A stretch of 64,000 nt of DNA from Desulforegulaceae bacterium (GCA_034006035.1 JAVETN010000004.1:62001-126000), one strand, 5' to 3'; numbered from the stretch's first letter, positions 33,723-44,014 are shown. Notes: generated by a model not told the origin, from the letters alone. Made by a program: numbers and translations.

Positions 33723-34166
33723 ATGAAAATAAGTAAAGTTTTTATTGTTTTGGTTGCTCAGATTTTAATTTTGTTCTCAGTTCAATGTTTTGCAGGTGAA
33801 CGTTTAAGCGTGGAATCAAACAGGGTTAATGTGAGATCAGGACCTGGAACCAAATATGAAGTTTTATGGCAGGCTGAAAAAAACTATCCCCTTGAAGTTG
33901 TGGAAGAAAAAGGAAAATGGGTTCATTTTAAAGATTTTGAAGGATATGAAGGCTGGGCTTACAAGCCTTTGCTTGGAAAAAAGAAAACAGTGGTTGTAAA
34001 GGTTTATAAGTCGAATATAAGAAGCGGTCCAGGTACAGAGCACCCTATTGTATTTACTGCTGAGAAAGGGACTCCTTTTGAGGTTATTGATACAAAAAAT
34101 GGATGGCAAAGGGTTAGACATTCTGATGGAGATTCAGGCTGGATAAGTTCAAGTCTTTTATGGTAA
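33723..34166 (+). CDS. Exported protein with two bacterial SH3 domains
   Basis: A 147-residue protein with a signal peptide (to about residue 24, CFAG). It has two SH3b repeats: NRVNVRSGPGTKYEVLWQAE (~32-51) and SNIRSGPGTEHPIVFTAEKG (~97-116), each ending in a GW motif (YEGWAY; DSGWIS). Such domains bind cell-wall peptides or other ligands in the periplasm. It sits 14 bases after feoB and is probably cotranscribed; a role in iron uptake is not shown. Confidence 0.8.
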   Translation: MKISKVFIVLVAQILILFSVQCFAGERLSVESNRVNVRSGPGTKYEVLWQAEKNYPLEVVEEKGKWVHFKDFEGYEGWAYKPLLGKKKTVVVKVYKSNIRSGPGTEHPIVFTAEKGTPFEVIDTKNGWQRVRHSDGDSGWISSSLLW

Positions 34167-34182
34167 AAATATTGGAGGAAAA

Positions 34183-34842
34183 ATGAAGGAAAATAAAGAT
34201 CTTGTAGAAGTTCCTGAAATTGATGGATTTACTGTGTTTATGAAAAGAGTGATTGATTATATAGGGGAAAACAGAAAAACTGTTATCATAGGAATTGCAG
34301 CTTTTTTTATTTTTCTTCTTCTTATTTCTTCTATACCTTCATTTATCAATGCCAAGCGTGAGAAATCATTTGCAGAACTGCAAAAAGCTTTAAGGGTTAT
34401 TGAATCAGAAGAAAATCTTGATTTAAATCAGATTGAAAAAGCCTTTTTGGTTTTAAATGAAAAATATAAAGGAACCAAAGCTTCTGCTCTTGGTGATATT
34501 TATCTTGGCAGGGCAATTTATGGTCTGGGTGAAAATGAAAAAGCAGCCGTTTATTTTAAAAAGGCTGCTAATTATTTTGGTAAGCTCTCTCTTCCAGGCA
34601 GGCTTTCAATGTATGAGCTTGGGGCACTTTATTTAGATGATTTTCCTGAAAAAGCTGAGGTTTTTCTCAGGCCTCTTTCCGAATCTGAATCTTTTATTAA
34701 AGAGGATGCTCTTTTTTACCTTGCTGTTTCAGGAGATCCAAGAAGTATTGAAAGGCTTAAAAAGGAATATCCCGACGGCTTTTATTCGGGGATTATCAAA
34801 GAAAAAAATAATTTTATAAAAAGCTCAGCTGATAAAGATTGA
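34183..34842 (+). CDS. Membrane-anchored TPR-like protein (YfgM type)
   Basis: A 219-residue protein with a cytoplasmic N terminus, one membrane helix (VIIGIAAFFIFLLLISSI, ~residues 35-52) and a periplasmic helical-repeat part (ALGDIYLGRAIYGLGENEKA, ~100-119). This layout matches the YfgM family, an SecYEG-associated periplasmic chaperone partner, but similarity is mostly architectural. It is the last gene of the feo operon, before a terminator. Confidence 0.65.
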   Translation: MKENKDLVEVPEIDGFTVFMKRVIDYIGENRKTVIIGIAAFFIFLLLISSIPSFINAKREKSFAELQKALRVIESEENLDLNQIEKAFLVLNEKYKGTKASALGDIYLGRAIYGLGENEKAAVYFKKAANYFGKLSLPGRLSMYELGALYLDDFPEKAEVFLRPLSESESFIKEDALFYLAVSGDPRSIERLKKEYPDGFYSGIIKEKNNFIKSSADKD

Positions 34843-35159
34843 GCCAGTCCAAAATAAAAAAACTAACCGGGGTCATTCGGTTAGTTTTTATCTAGGGAAA
34901 AAGTTAAAGAAGTAATACTATATATACAATAATTGTGCCAAACTTATCTTTTTCCCTTTAAAGCCTGGATTTACAGGCTTTTCTCTTTGGAAAGTGCTTT
35001 TTTAACTTGAATTAGTTGGGTTTATTTTACCCTAGGGTTCAAAATAATGAACTTTAAGTGTAACGTCTTGAAAATAAAAGCAATTGTGTGGTTTAAAAAA
35101 ATATACTTTTTTATTCACCCTGGGTTGGCAAGGGTTTTGAAAGTTTAAAAATTTGAACT
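34843..35159. other. 317-bp intergenic region between convergent transcripts
   Basis: Apart from the terminator at 34861-34890 no gene or RNA was recognised. The stretch ttggcaagggttttga (35125-35140) loosely resembles a sigma-54 -24/-12 element on the + strand but has no gene in front of it. Confidence 0.5.
34861..34890 (+). terminator. Terminator of the feo operon
   Basis: The stem aactaaccg / cggttagtt (34861-34869 and 34878-34886), with an 8-base loop, is preceded by an A run and followed by TTTT, so it may work in both directions. Confidence 0.85.
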
Positions 35160-36539
35160 TTATCTGGGGATTTTGATTTTATATTTTTTTATTTTCTGGT
35201 TTAGCCCGCTTTTACCCATTCCAAGTACTTCAGCTGCTTTGGTCTGAATGTAATCGTTTTTCTTTAGAGTATCCTCAATTATTTTTTTTTCAATTTTGGC
35301 AAGTGTTTTTGAAAGACTCCCGTTAAGTTTAAGATCCAAAGGCAGGAAGGTCGTTGCCTCTGCTGTCTTTAAAAAATCCTTTGGAAGATTTTTTTCAGTT
35401 ATTATTTTTCCGCTGGATAAAATCACTGCTCTTTCAATTATATTTTCAAGTTCTCTTACATTGCCCGGCCAAGAGTAGTTGAATAAAAATTCCATGCACT
35501 TAGGTGAAAATTCCTCAGGTAATGGTTTTATCTGCCTTTGATGTTTGTATTTATTTAAAAAATGGGTAGACAATAGCTTGATATCTTCTTTTCTTTTTTT
35601 TAAGGGAGGCAGGCTGAGCTTTACAACATTGAGTCTGAAATACAAATCTTCTCTAAATCTTTTTTCTGCCACTTCTTTTTTTAGATTTTTATTTGTTGCG
35701 GCAATAAGCCTGAAATTTGCCGGAATTGTTGTGTTCCCACCGACTCTTTCTATGGTTTTTTCCTGGAGAACTCTTAAAAACTTAACCTGAAGATTAGTGC
35801 TGAGTTCACCAATTTCATCGAGAAAAAGTGTGCCTCCGTCTGCAAGTTCAATTTTTCCTTTTTTTTGTGAAATTGCACCTGTAAAAGATCCTTTTTCGTG
35901 GCCAAACAGCTCACTTTCCAGAAGAGATTCTGCAAGGGCAGAGCAGTTGATGGCCATAAATGTTTTATCTTTTTGGAGGCTGTTGGCGTGAATAGACTTG
36001 GCTACAAGCTCTTTACCTGTTCCGCTTTCACCTTCAATAAGTATACTTGCTGTGGTTGGAGCTATTTTGATTATTGTGTCAAACAGCTCAACCATGGGCT
36101 TACTTTTACCTATGATATTGTCGAATTTGAATTTTGTTTCTACAAATTCTTTGAGCTCTTTGTTTTGCTTCACTACTTCAGAGTGGGCAAGAGCATTTTT
36201 AATATGCTGAATAAGTTCCTGGTTGCCAAAGGGTTTGATTATATAGGTGAAAGCACCTTTTTGCATTGCCTCAACTGCTTTTTCCACTGTGCCGTGGGCA
36301 GTCATTACTATTACTGGGATTTCAGGATAATCTTCTTTTATTGTTTCAAGAAGGGTAAGGCCGTCCATTTCAGGCATTTTCATATCTGTTAATACAAGTG
36401 AGATAGTTTCAGTTTTTAAAACTTCCACAGCTTTTAATCCGCTGAGTGCCGAGGCTGTTTCAAATCCGGCATCTTCTAATACCGCGCTTAAAATGATTGG
36501 GAAGTTTTTTTCATCGTCAACAATAAGGATTTTGCTCAT
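35160..36539 (-). CDS. NtrC-family sigma-54-dependent response regulator (PilR-like)
   Basis: A 459-residue protein with a receiver domain ([13 protein letters not shown], phospho-Asp in [11 protein letters not shown], ~residues 1-120), a sigma-54 AAA+ domain (~140-370) with Walker [13 protein letters not shown], the sigma-54 contact loop as GSFTGA, Walker [11 protein letters not shown] and [10 protein letters not shown], and a Fis-type HTH at the C terminus ([19 protein letters not shown]). It is encoded with the kinase at 36540. Being divergent from pilMNOPQ, it may be the PilR of this organism, but no target promoter was proven. Confidence 0.9.
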   Translation of the reverse strand: MSKILIVDDEKNFPIILSAVLEDAGFETASALSGLKAVEVLKTETISLVLTDMKMPEMDGLTLLETIKEDYPEIPVIVMTAHGTVEKAVEAMQKGAFTYIIKPFGNQELIQHIKNALAHSEVVKQNKELKEFVETKFKFDNIIGKSKPMVELFDTIIKIAPTTASILIEGESGTGKELVAKSIHANSLQKDKTFMAINCSALAESLLESELFGHEKGSFTGAISQKKGKIELADGGTLFLDEIGELSTNLQVKFLRVLQEKTIERVGGNTTIPANFRLIAATNKNLKKEVAEKRFREDLYFRLNVVKLSLPPLKKRKEDIKLLSTHFLNKYKHQRQIKPLPEEFSPKCMEFLFNYSWPGNVRELENIIERAVILSSGKIITEKNLPKDFLKTAEATTFLPLDLKLNGSLSKTLAKIEKKIIEDTLKKNDYIQTKAAEVLGMGKSGLNQKIKKYKIKIPR

Positions 36540-37985
36540 TTATAAATTCTCTCCTTTATTGACGGGCAGTTTTATAGTTATTTCTGCTCCGTACTTATCT
36601 GAATTTTTAATTGAAAATTTCCCATTATGGTTTTTTATAGTTTGTTCAACAATTCCAAGGCCAAGGCCTGAGCCATCTGTTTTAGTGGTGAAAAAAGGAT
36701 CTTTTACTTTTTCAATAATTTCATCTGGAATGCCAGGGCCTGTATCAGTTATCTTGATTTTTATTTCTTCATTTTCATAAGAAGTGGATACAAAAAACTC
36801 TCCTCCAAGGGGCATTGCCTGCATTGAATTGATAAAAATATTTAAAAAAGATTCATAAAGCTTGTTTTCGTCAGCAAAGGTTTTTGGAATATTTGGGTCA
36901 AAATCTATTGTAACCCTGCAATTGTTTTTGGAAAATTCATGTTCAAGATAATCTGTATTTTTTTTCAGAATATCGTTTATATTGCAGGGATTAAGTGCAG
37001 GTTCTCCTGGTTTGGCAAAGGAAAGAAAATCATTTATTATCTGATTCATCCTGGCCGATTCTTCAATTATTATTTTTGCAAAAGTATCTGCCTGGTTAAC
37101 TTCTGTGAGTTTTTTACTCAAGTGTTCAGCTGAGCTTCTTATTATTCCCAGAGGATTTTTTATTTCATGGGAGATTATTGCTGTCATTTCTCCAATTGAA
37201 GACAGGTGCCTTGCCCTGTCAAGCTCTTCCCTTAGTTTAAGTCTTTCACGGTTTTTTGCCATGATAATTTCTTCACCGTTTTTTACAATCTGCCTGAGAA
37301 TAAGAAAAAGCACAGCCATTACCATTGCTGTTGTCAAAATCACCAGCAATTGAAGCCTGAAAATTCGTTTGTAATCTTCTGAAACATCCTGGACAATTTC
37401 CATTACTCCAAGGATAGGTCCTGTGGCCAGTCTTGAACCGGGTCTTTCCACCCGAAGCGGGGCAAATGTGCTTATCTTGGCAATTTCGGGATATCTTATA
37501 AGCTTTTGAAAAAAAGAGCCCGTCTGGTTAAGATTTGAAACCATTTCACCTTTTAAAGCTTTTTGGTATCCTTCGCCGCCCAGATCTTTTTCGCCTATGA
37601 TTTCAGGGTTGAAACTATAGGAAATTACATTAGAAAGATCATAAACATTTACAAGCTTGATATCAAAACTGTGAAGAGTTGCCCTGACCACCTTATCCAT
37701 TCTTTTGAACTGAGTTTCCTTGCTCAATTGTATTTTTCCCTGATCAAGATAAACAGGAAGGATAAATTGAAGAAAAATCTGGTGGTTAAGATTTTCCACA
37801 AGAACTTTTGCATAGTCTTTGCTTTTTTTTAAGATTATATTTCTTACAAGATGAGTGTGAAAAGTAGAAAGGGCAATTGTTCCAACAAACATAAGAAGAA
37901 AACTTGTAAATGTAAAATATTTGACCAGGGTAAATGGAATTACTTTGTTTTCTGTTTTTATTTTTTCAGATTTTAATTTCTTCAT
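36540..37985 (-). CDS. Sensor histidine kinase, partner of the NtrC-type regulator (PilS-like)
   Basis: A 481-residue kinase from ATG 37985. It has two membrane helices (~residues 22-42 and ~212-232) enclosing a periplasmic sensing domain of about 170 residues, then HisKA with MTAIISHEIKNPLGIIRSS, and HATPase_c with N box FLNIFINSMQAM and G boxes DTGPGI and GSGLGLGI. An alternative start lies 36 bases upstream. It abuts its regulator with no gap. A PilS assignment rests on context; classical PilS has six helices, this protein has two. Confidence 0.88.
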   Translation of the reverse strand: MKKLKSEKIKTENKVIPFTLVKYFTFTSFLLMFVGTIALSTFHTHLVRNIILKKSKDYAKVLVENLNHQIFLQFILPVYLDQGKIQLSKETQFKRMDKVVRATLHSFDIKLVNVYDLSNVISYSFNPEIIGEKDLGGEGYQKALKGEMVSNLNQTGSFFQKLIRYPEIAKISTFAPLRVERPGSRLATGPILGVMEIVQDVSEDYKRIFRLQLLVILTTAMVMAVLFLILRQIVKNGEEIIMAKNRERLKLREELDRARHLSSIGEMTAIISHEIKNPLGIIRSSAEHLSKKLTEVNQADTFAKIIIEESARMNQIINDFLSFAKPGEPALNPCNINDILKKNTDYLEHEFSKNNCRVTIDFDPNIPKTFADENKLYESFLNIFINSMQAMPLGGEFFVSTSYENEEIKIKITDTGPGIPDEIIEKVKDPFFTTKTDGSGLGLGIVEQTIKNHNGKFSIKNSDKYGAEITIKLPVNKGENL

Positions 37986-38137
37986 TTTATAGTTGCAGTT
38001 CTTTATATTTAAAATTAACAAAAATATTGACTTATAAAAATAAAAAAGTAAACATAAACCTTGTTTAAACGCTATCCAATGGGTATTTAAGATTTTTAAA
38101 AACTTAAATTAACAATATTTTCTTCAGGAATTTACTT

Positions 38138-39196
38138 ATGATATTTGGAAGAAAAAATCAGCTGGTAGGTCTTGATCTAGGCACATCCTCAGTAAAAATA
38201 GCTGAAATCCACAATACCAAAAAAGGCCTTTTTTTAAAAAAAATTGCTGTGGAAAAAATTCCTCCAGATCTTTTTTCAGATGGAGAGCCAGAAGATCCTC
38301 AATATCTGTCTGAACTGCTTAAAGACATTTTCGCTAAAAATAAAATAACAAACAAAAACATTGCCATGTCCATAGGTGGCTATTCTGCCATTGTCAAGCC
38401 AATTACAATTACAGCAAAAGAAGACGATGATCTTCAGTCAATTATATTTGAAGAAGCAGAGCATTATATTCCTTTTGATATAAGCGAAGTAAGCATTGAC
38501 TATCAGGTTATGGGGAAAATGGAGCAAAATCCTAACCAGCTTTCAGTACTTCTTGTGGCTGCAAAACATGAGATGATCAATAAATATGTTTCTATTGCTG
38601 AAAATGCAGGACTTAATCCTGTTGTGATGGATATTGACGCTTTTGCAGTTCAAAATGTTTTTGAACTCAATGAGCCTGAAGTAGAAAATGCAGTTTTAAT
38701 TAATATTGGTGCCAATAAAATTTCACTTAATGTTGTAAATGACAAAAAATCTGTTTTTATGAGAGAAGTGGGTATGGGTTCTTCTGAAATTACCCGTTCT
38801 ATCATGGGGCTGGATTCAGAGCTTGGCTTTGAAGAGGCTGAAAAAATTAAGCAAGGTTTGGTCAGTTCAGAAAAAGTTAACAAGCTTGATCTTGACCAGG
38901 CTGTTAAATCAGTTTCAACGGATTGGTGTGTTGAAATTGCAAGAGCCCTTGATTTTTTCTATTCAAACAACCAGAGTGAAAAAGTTGAAAAAGTTTATTT
39001 ATGCGGTGGAGGTTCTTTAATTGAAATATTTAGAAATGAGCTTTCAGCTTATGTTGGAGCAGAAATTATTCAATTGAATCCTTTCCAGGTTATTCACACT
39101 GAAAAGTCGGGCTGGACAAAGGAAGAGCTTTTTGCAATGGGTCCTGAACTTTGCGTTGCCCTTGGTCTTGGACTTAGAGAAATGGGTGATAAATGA
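38138..39196 (+). CDS. pilM: Type IV pilus assembly protein PilM
   Basis: A 352-residue actin-like cytoplasmic ATPase of the pilus alignment complex: LVGLDLGTSSVKIAEI at ~10-25, NIAMSIGGYSAIVK, EEAEHYIPFDISEVSIDYQV and LCGGGSLIEIF near the C terminus. PilM binds the cytoplasmic N terminus of PilN. It is the first gene of pilMNOPQ and overlaps pilN by 4 bases (ATGA). Confidence 0.95.
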   Translation: MIFGRKNQLVGLDLGTSSVKIAEIHNTKKGLFLKKIAVEKIPPDLFSDGEPEDPQYLSELLKDIFAKNKITNKNIAMSIGGYSAIVKPITITAKEDDDLQSIIFEEAEHYIPFDISEVSIDYQVMGKMEQNPNQLSVLLVAAKHEMINKYVSIAENAGLNPVVMDIDAFAVQNVFELNEPEVENAVLINIGANKISLNVVNDKKSVFMREVGMGSSEITRSIMGLDSELGFEEAEKIKQGLVSSEKVNKLDLDQAVKSVSTDWCVEIARALDFFYSNNQSEKVEKVYLCGGGSLIEIFRNELSAYVGAEIIQLNPFQVIHTEKSGWTKEELFAMGPELCVALGLGLREMGDK

Positions 39197-39750
39197 TACG
39201 TATAAATCTTTTACCCTATAGAAAAGCCAGAAGAAAAGAAAATATAAGAAGACAGATTTCTGTCTATTTTTTGAGCTTAATTCTTCTTCTTTTAGTTTTG
39301 TTTGTAATTGACCACTCTAAAAAAACACAAATAAATGATTTAAACTCCAAAATAAAAGCATCCGAGGCTGAGCTTGCCTCTTTAAAGAAAAAGGCAAAGG
39401 AAGTCGATATTTTGAAAAAAGAGCTTGATGCCCTTAATTCTAAAATAGAAATTATCGATTCTCTCAAACAGGGGAGAAATTTTGGAATCAATATATTAAA
39501 AGAACTGACAAAAGTTGTTGTTGCCGAAAGAATGTGGTTTAATTCATCAAATATAGAAAGAAATTCAATACATTTGGACGGCTATGCCCTTGATGATAAA
39601 ACTGTGGCAGATTTTATGAGAAATCTTGATTCTTCTTTATATTTTTTTAATGTTGAATTAAAATCACTTGTAAGTTCCTCAATAAAAAATGTTGAATTAA
39701 GAAAATTTATAATAAATGCTCAAATCAAAGAGAATAATCCTAAAAGTTAA
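39193..39750 (+). CDS. pilN: Type IV pilus assembly protein PilN
   Basis: A 185-residue bitopic inner-membrane protein. The N terminus MIRINLLPYRKARRK is the PilM-binding INLLP motif; one helix (~25-42), a coiled coil (~46-85) and a ferredoxin-like periplasmic domain (ERMWFNSSNIERNSIHLDGY) follow. It pairs with PilO. Confidence 0.93.
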   Translation: MIRINLLPYRKARRKENIRRQISVYFLSLILLLLVLFVIDHSKKTQINDLNSKIKASEAELASLKKKAKEVDILKKELDALNSKIEIIDSLKQGRNFGINILKELTKVVVAERMWFNSSNIERNSIHLDGYALDDKTVADFMRNLDSSLYFFNVELKSLVSSSIKNVELRKFIINAQIKENNPKS

Positions 39751-39764
39751 GCAAAGGGTTTTTT

Positions 39765-40397
39765 ATGGCCGGAGTAAATCCAAATTTTCAGGGTAAACTT
39801 GATTCTTTTTTTTCTAAAGTCAATGACCTGGATACAACCCAGAAACTTGGTGTTTTTTTTGGTACAATTGTTTTAATTGCAGCAGCTTATCTATGGTTTT
39901 TTTATCTTCCCCAAAAAAATGAAATTGAAAGGCTGGAAAACAAGCAGTCAAGCCTTTCTTCCCAGGTTTTAGTTGCAAGATCAAAAGTAAAACGAATCAA
40001 TAAGATTAAAGAAGAATTGAAAAACAGGCAGGAAGAGTTTGTTGTTGTTATGAAAGCCCTTCCTGATACCAAGGAAATTCCTGGTCTTTTGTCCTCTCTT
40101 TCTTCTTCTGCCAGTGAAGCAGGATTAAGTCTTGAGTCCATTGCTCCGGGAAAAGAATTGGAAAAGGGATTTTATTCTGAAATTCCTATTTCAATGAAAA
40201 TAATCGGAGGTTTTCATGAAACAGCATTGTTTTTTGATAAAGTTTCAAACTTTAATCGTATAGTTGATTTCAAAAATGCAAAACTGACCATGGGAAAAGA
40301 CAATAATATTTCCACAGATTGCAGAGCTGTTACATATAGATTTTTGAAAGATAAGAAAAATGAGGATAAAAAGAATTCAAAAAAGAAAAAGAAATAA
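39765..40397 (+). CDS. pilO: Type IV pilus assembly protein PilO
   Basis: A 210-residue protein with one membrane helix (~30-50), a coiled coil (~56-90) and a periplasmic fold (VMKALPDTKEIPGLLSSLSS; ISMKIIGGFHETALFFDKVS), as usual for PilO. The tail after residue 195 is very lysine rich (KKNEDKKNSKKKKK). It lies 14 bases after pilN. Confidence 0.92.
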   Translation: MAGVNPNFQGKLDSFFSKVNDLDTTQKLGVFFGTIVLIAAAYLWFFYLPQKNEIERLENKQSSLSSQVLVARSKVKRINKIKEELKNRQEEFVVVMKALPDTKEIPGLLSSLSSSASEAGLSLESIAPGKELEKGFYSEIPISMKIIGGFHETALFFDKVSNFNRIVDFKNAKLTMGKDNNISTDCRAVTYRFLKDKKNEDKKNSKKKKK

Positions 40398-40398
40398 A

Positions 40399-41184
40399 AT
40401 GAATCTTAAACTGAAGTTTTTCGGAAAAATTTTCATTTTCACTGTTTTTCTTGCTCTTGCCGGCTGTAATAATGCTGATGATCAAGAACAAGTGAAAATT
40501 GAACCTGATAAGCTGCCAAAAAAGATCTCCATCCCCATAAATATTGAAATTCCCTCTCAAAAAGTTGAAGCTGATAAATCAAAAAAAGATTTAGCCAAAG
40601 CTGAGCCTGATTTGGAAAAAACAAAACCGTTTTCAGGTGTTGAAAAAGTTGAAAAAAAGTCTGAAGATATTGAAATTCAAGTGGCTGAAAAATCAACAGA
40701 ATCAGAACTTAAAGATGATGAAAATAAAGTTTCTCAAGAACCTGATTCAGATTTTATAACCCAGCTCTTGGCTCAGGATACTAAGGAAGAAACTGAAATT
40801 AAAGCTTTGGATCACAAAGAACTTTATGATTTTAAAGGGAGGGTAAATCCTTTTAAGTCTTTGATAAGTGAATCAATAGAACCAAAAGAGGAAGTTTTAA
40901 AGAAAAAAAGAACAAGGCCCAAGTCTCCCTTGGAAAAGCTGGATCTTTCTCAATTAAAGCTTGTTGCAATTCTTTCAACCCCTGATGGTAAAAGTGCAGT
41001 GTTAGAAGAATCTTCGGGTAAAGGATATGTTGTTGAAAAGGGAATTTATTTGGGTCTTAATTCCGGACAAATAGAAAAAATAGAAGATGATCGAATAATT
41101 ATAAAAGAAATTGTTGAAGATATATCGGGAAAATCTCTTATAAGAGAAAGAATCTTGCAAATTCAAAAGCCAGCCGGAGAATAA
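40399..41184 (+). CDS. pilP: Type IV pilus lipoprotein PilP
   Basis: A 261-residue lipoprotein (lipobox LALAGC, ~residues 14-19 from ATG 40399). A long Lys/Glu-rich linker (~25-140) is followed by the PilP beta domain: RVNPFKSLI, LEKLDLSQLKLVAILSTPDG and KGIYLGLNSGQIEKI. It links PilNO to the secretin. An upstream in-frame ATG at 40360 would destroy the signal peptide and is rejected. Confidence 0.9.
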   Translation: MNLKLKFFGKIFIFTVFLALAGCNNADDQEQVKIEPDKLPKKISIPINIEIPSQKVEADKSKKDLAKAEPDLEKTKPFSGVEKVEKKSEDIEIQVAEKSTESELKDDENKVSQEPDSDFITQLLAQDTKEETEIKALDHKELYDFKGRVNPFKSLISESIEPKEEVLKKKRTRPKSPLEKLDLSQLKLVAILSTPDGKSAVLEESSGKGYVVEKGIYLGLNSGQIEKIEDDRIIIKEIVEDISGKSLIRERILQIQKPAGE

Positions 41185-41187
41185 AAA

Positions 41188-43917
41188 ATGAATTTTATCA
41201 AAACAGCCAACAGGATTTATATTAAAACTATTTTAGCATTAATGTTTGTGCTCTTGGCATTGTGGGGATGTTCCTCCAAAAATGAAACTTCACCAGATAA
41301 AACTGAAGTTTCCATCACATCAGAAGAAGCTGTGAAAAGCAATATAGTTTCTGTGTCAAGCCAATTGAAAAACGGATTTGTCAATATAAATATTGTTGGT
41401 GATTCTGAGCTTGTATACAGTGCGGTCAAGGAAAAAGAACCTGATGCAGTTGTTTTGTACTTTCCTGATACTTTTATAAATAAAGAACTTAGTTCAAGAG
41501 ATTATTCTGCTGGTTTACTTGAAAAAATTGAGTTTAACCAAGATGAAAATGATGCAAAAATAAGGCTTTTTACCAATGGAGATTTTCCCTATGAAGTTAA
41601 AAAAGAAGGTTATAATCTTCTTGTTCAGATAAAATCAGATTTTGACGGCAGTTCTACAACCGAGGTTTTGGCTGGAAAAAAAGCTCGGGAAAAAAAAGAA
41701 ACAATTGTAAAAGCTGAGGTTGTTAAAGAAGCTTCCAGGTTTAAAGATATTGAAGTTATAGAAGAAGACAATTATCTTAAAATAAAAATTCTTGGAGACG
41801 GCAGAATAAAAAAATACAATTCATTTACCTTGAACAATCCTCCAAGGATTGTTTTTGATCTGGTAAATCTTTCCTCTCCCTATACCAAAGTTGAAAAACT
41901 TGATTTAAACAATAAATGGGCACAAAGCTTAAGGCACTATGATGACAAGACTAAATTAAGGCTTGTTATTGATTCCAGAACTAAGTGGCTCAACAATTAT
42001 GGTGCCCAGGAAACTCAAGACGGTCTTGAAATTTTCATAGGCAAAAGAGATGAAAAAAATATTTTAAAGGCTGAAGTTGAACCGGAAAAAATTGATTCAT
42101 CATCTTCAGTAACAAAAGTATCTGGTAAAAAAGCAACCCTTAAAGCAATTGATTTTTCAGCTCTTGAAGACGGACGATCAAAAATTATTATTGAAACCTC
42201 AGAAAAAGTTGATTACAAGGCTGAAAAACCAGAAGCTGACAAGCTTGCAATAAGACTTTTTAATACACAAATCCCCGATTACCATCAAAGACCTATAATC
42301 ACCACAAGATTTGATAGTGCTGTTAATAGAATTTTTCCAGTACATAAAGATATGATTAATAAAAATGACTCCCTTGTTTATATTGATTTAAGAGAAAATG
42401 TTGCATTTAAAATAAATTCTGAGATTGAAAATATAATAGAAATAGAATTTGAACCTTCTTTTAAATCAGGCTCCAAGGATGACACTGAATTTGCTGCACC
42501 TGAATGGAAAAATATTTTAATAGATTCAGCTCAAACCAAGCCTCTGGCTGATGAGTTTGAGATAAAATCAGCTGAAGAAGAAAAGCAAAGTTTTGTTGAA
42601 TTAGAAAAAGAAGCTGAATTGCCCGAAACTATGGAAAAGTCCAAAGATTCTTTTATGGGCAGCAAGGCAAAAAAATACACAGGGCAGCCAATAACATTGG
42701 ATTTTTATGAAACAGATATAAAAAATGTTTTCAGGATAATTCAGCATGTAAGCGGGCTTAACTTTGCCATAGATAAAGACGTAAGCGGTAAAGTCACCAT
42801 GACTTTAAAACAGCCGGTTCCCTGGGATCAGGTTCTTGATCTTATATTAAAAATGAATTCCCTGGGGATGGAAAAAGAAGGTACAATTGTAAGAATTGCC
42901 CAGCAGTCAACCCTTCAGGCAGAGCAGCAGATAAAAAAGGATATGCTAAAGGCAAAACAAGAAAGCCAGGAGCAGGAAAAAATTCTTGCCCCTCTTTTTA
43001 CTGAATATCTTTTAATAAATTATTCTGATGCCCAGTCTGAAATTATGCCCCACCTTCAAAAGCTTCTTTCAGCAAGGGGAAGCCTTTCTGTGGATAAAAG
43101 AAACAACCAGATTATTTTAACAGATACCGGAGTAAATATTGAAAAAGCCAAGGAAATTATTTCAAGAATAGATAAAATTACCCCTCAGGTTGTAATTGAG
43201 GCAAGAATTGTTGAGGCAAACACTGACTTTTCTAAAGATATTGGTACAGAATGGCAGGCAAGCTCAAATACAGCAGATGCCAGTCCTTACGCTTCAATAC
43301 GGAAAAATTTCTTAGGTGGTAATTATGGCTATAATGTAGCAATGAACACTCCTAGTGAGTCTGGTTCAATAGGTGTTAATTTTGCAAGGATCGCAGGAAC
43401 TCCTTTTATTTTAAATGCAAAATTGAATGCAATGGAAAGCGAGAAAAGGGGTAAAATTATTTCTGCTCCAAAAATTGTAACTCTTGACAATAAAAAAGCA
43501 ACAATAAAACAAGGGTATGAATATCCTTACCAAACAACTGATGATGATGGAAAAACTACAACAGAGTTCAAGAATATAGATCTTCAGCTTGAGGTAACTC
43601 CCCATGTTACAGCAGATAATAAAATTTCATTAAAAGTAAATATTGATAAAAATGATGTTTATCTTGACACTCCCGAGGGTCCAGCCCTTTCAACTAAAAA
43701 TGTTCAAACAGAACTTCTTGTAAATGATGGGGATACAATTGTAATAGGCGGCATTATCCAGCAGTCTGAAACATTAACTAAAAACGAGTTCCCCTGGTTA
43801 TCTAAAATTCCCATTCTTGGATGGTTTTTTAAGTCAAAAAGCGAATCAAAGGTAAAACAGGAGCTTTTAATATTTTTAACACCAAGGATTGTTGAACTTG
43901 AACATGGTAAGTTTTAA
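41188..43917 (+). CDS. pilQ: Type IV pilus secretin PilQ
   Basis: A 909-residue outer-membrane secretin. A signal with lipobox-like ALWGC leads to three AMIN-type peptidoglycan-binding segments (~residues 55-150, 185-290 and 315-425). Next come the STN/N0 domain (YETDIKNVFRIIQHVSGLNF, ~505-525), an N1 domain (LINYSDAQSEIMPHLQKLL) and the secretin core (VVIEARIVEANTDFSKDIG, GKIISAPKIVTLDNKKA, TIVIGGIIQQSET). It closes the pilMNOPQ operon. An insertion between AMIN regions makes it longer than the ~700-residue typical form. Confidence 0.95.
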   Translation: MNFIKTANRIYIKTILALMFVLLALWGCSSKNETSPDKTEVSITSEEAVKSNIVSVSSQLKNGFVNINIVGDSELVYSAVKEKEPDAVVLYFPDTFINKELSSRDYSAGLLEKIEFNQDENDAKIRLFTNGDFPYEVKKEGYNLLVQIKSDFDGSSTTEVLAGKKAREKKETIVKAEVVKEASRFKDIEVIEEDNYLKIKILGDGRIKKYNSFTLNNPPRIVFDLVNLSSPYTKVEKLDLNNKWAQSLRHYDDKTKLRLVIDSRTKWLNNYGAQETQDGLEIFIGKRDEKNILKAEVEPEKIDSSSSVTKVSGKKATLKAIDFSALEDGRSKIIIETSEKVDYKAEKPEADKLAIRLFNTQIPDYHQRPIITTRFDSAVNRIFPVHKDMINKNDSLVYIDLRENVAFKINSEIENIIEIEFEPSFKSGSKDDTEFAAPEWKNILIDSAQTKPLADEFEIKSAEEEKQSFVELEKEAELPETMEKSKDSFMGSKAKKYTGQPITLDFYETDIKNVFRIIQHVSGLNFAIDKDVSGKVTMTLKQPVPWDQVLDLILKMNSLGMEKEGTIVRIAQQSTLQAEQQIKKDMLKAKQESQEQEKILAPLFTEYLLINYSDAQSEIMPHLQKLLSARGSLSVDKRNNQIILTDTGVNIEKAKEIISRIDKITPQVVIEARIVEANTDFSKDIGTEWQASSNTADASPYASIRKNFLGGNYGYNVAMNTPSESGSIGVNFARIAGTPFILNAKLNAMESEKRGKIISAPKIVTLDNKKATIKQGYEYPYQTTDDDGKTTTEFKNIDLQLEVTPHVTADNKISLKVNIDKNDVYLDTPEGPALSTKNVQTELLVNDGDTIVIGGIIQQSETLTKNEFPWLSKIPILGWFFKSKSESKVKQELLIFLTPRIVELEHGKF

Positions 43918-44014
43918 GATTATTTTTATTGGAAAAATAATAAATATAAATTATTAAATATAAAATCAAAATCCATCAAATATTGTTTTAAGTTGCAAAG
44001 CAAAGGAGCTTTTA

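Noticed and set aside
35125-35140. Sigma-54-like -24/-12 element (ttggcaagggttttga)
   Set aside because: The -12 part is TTGA rather than TTGC, and on the + strand there is no gene start behind it; the next gene runs the other way.
40360-40398. Upstream ATG 40360 for pilP
   Set aside because: It would add 13 basic residues before the lipoprotein signal and overlap pilO by 38 bases. ATG 40399 gives a normal signal and lipobox.
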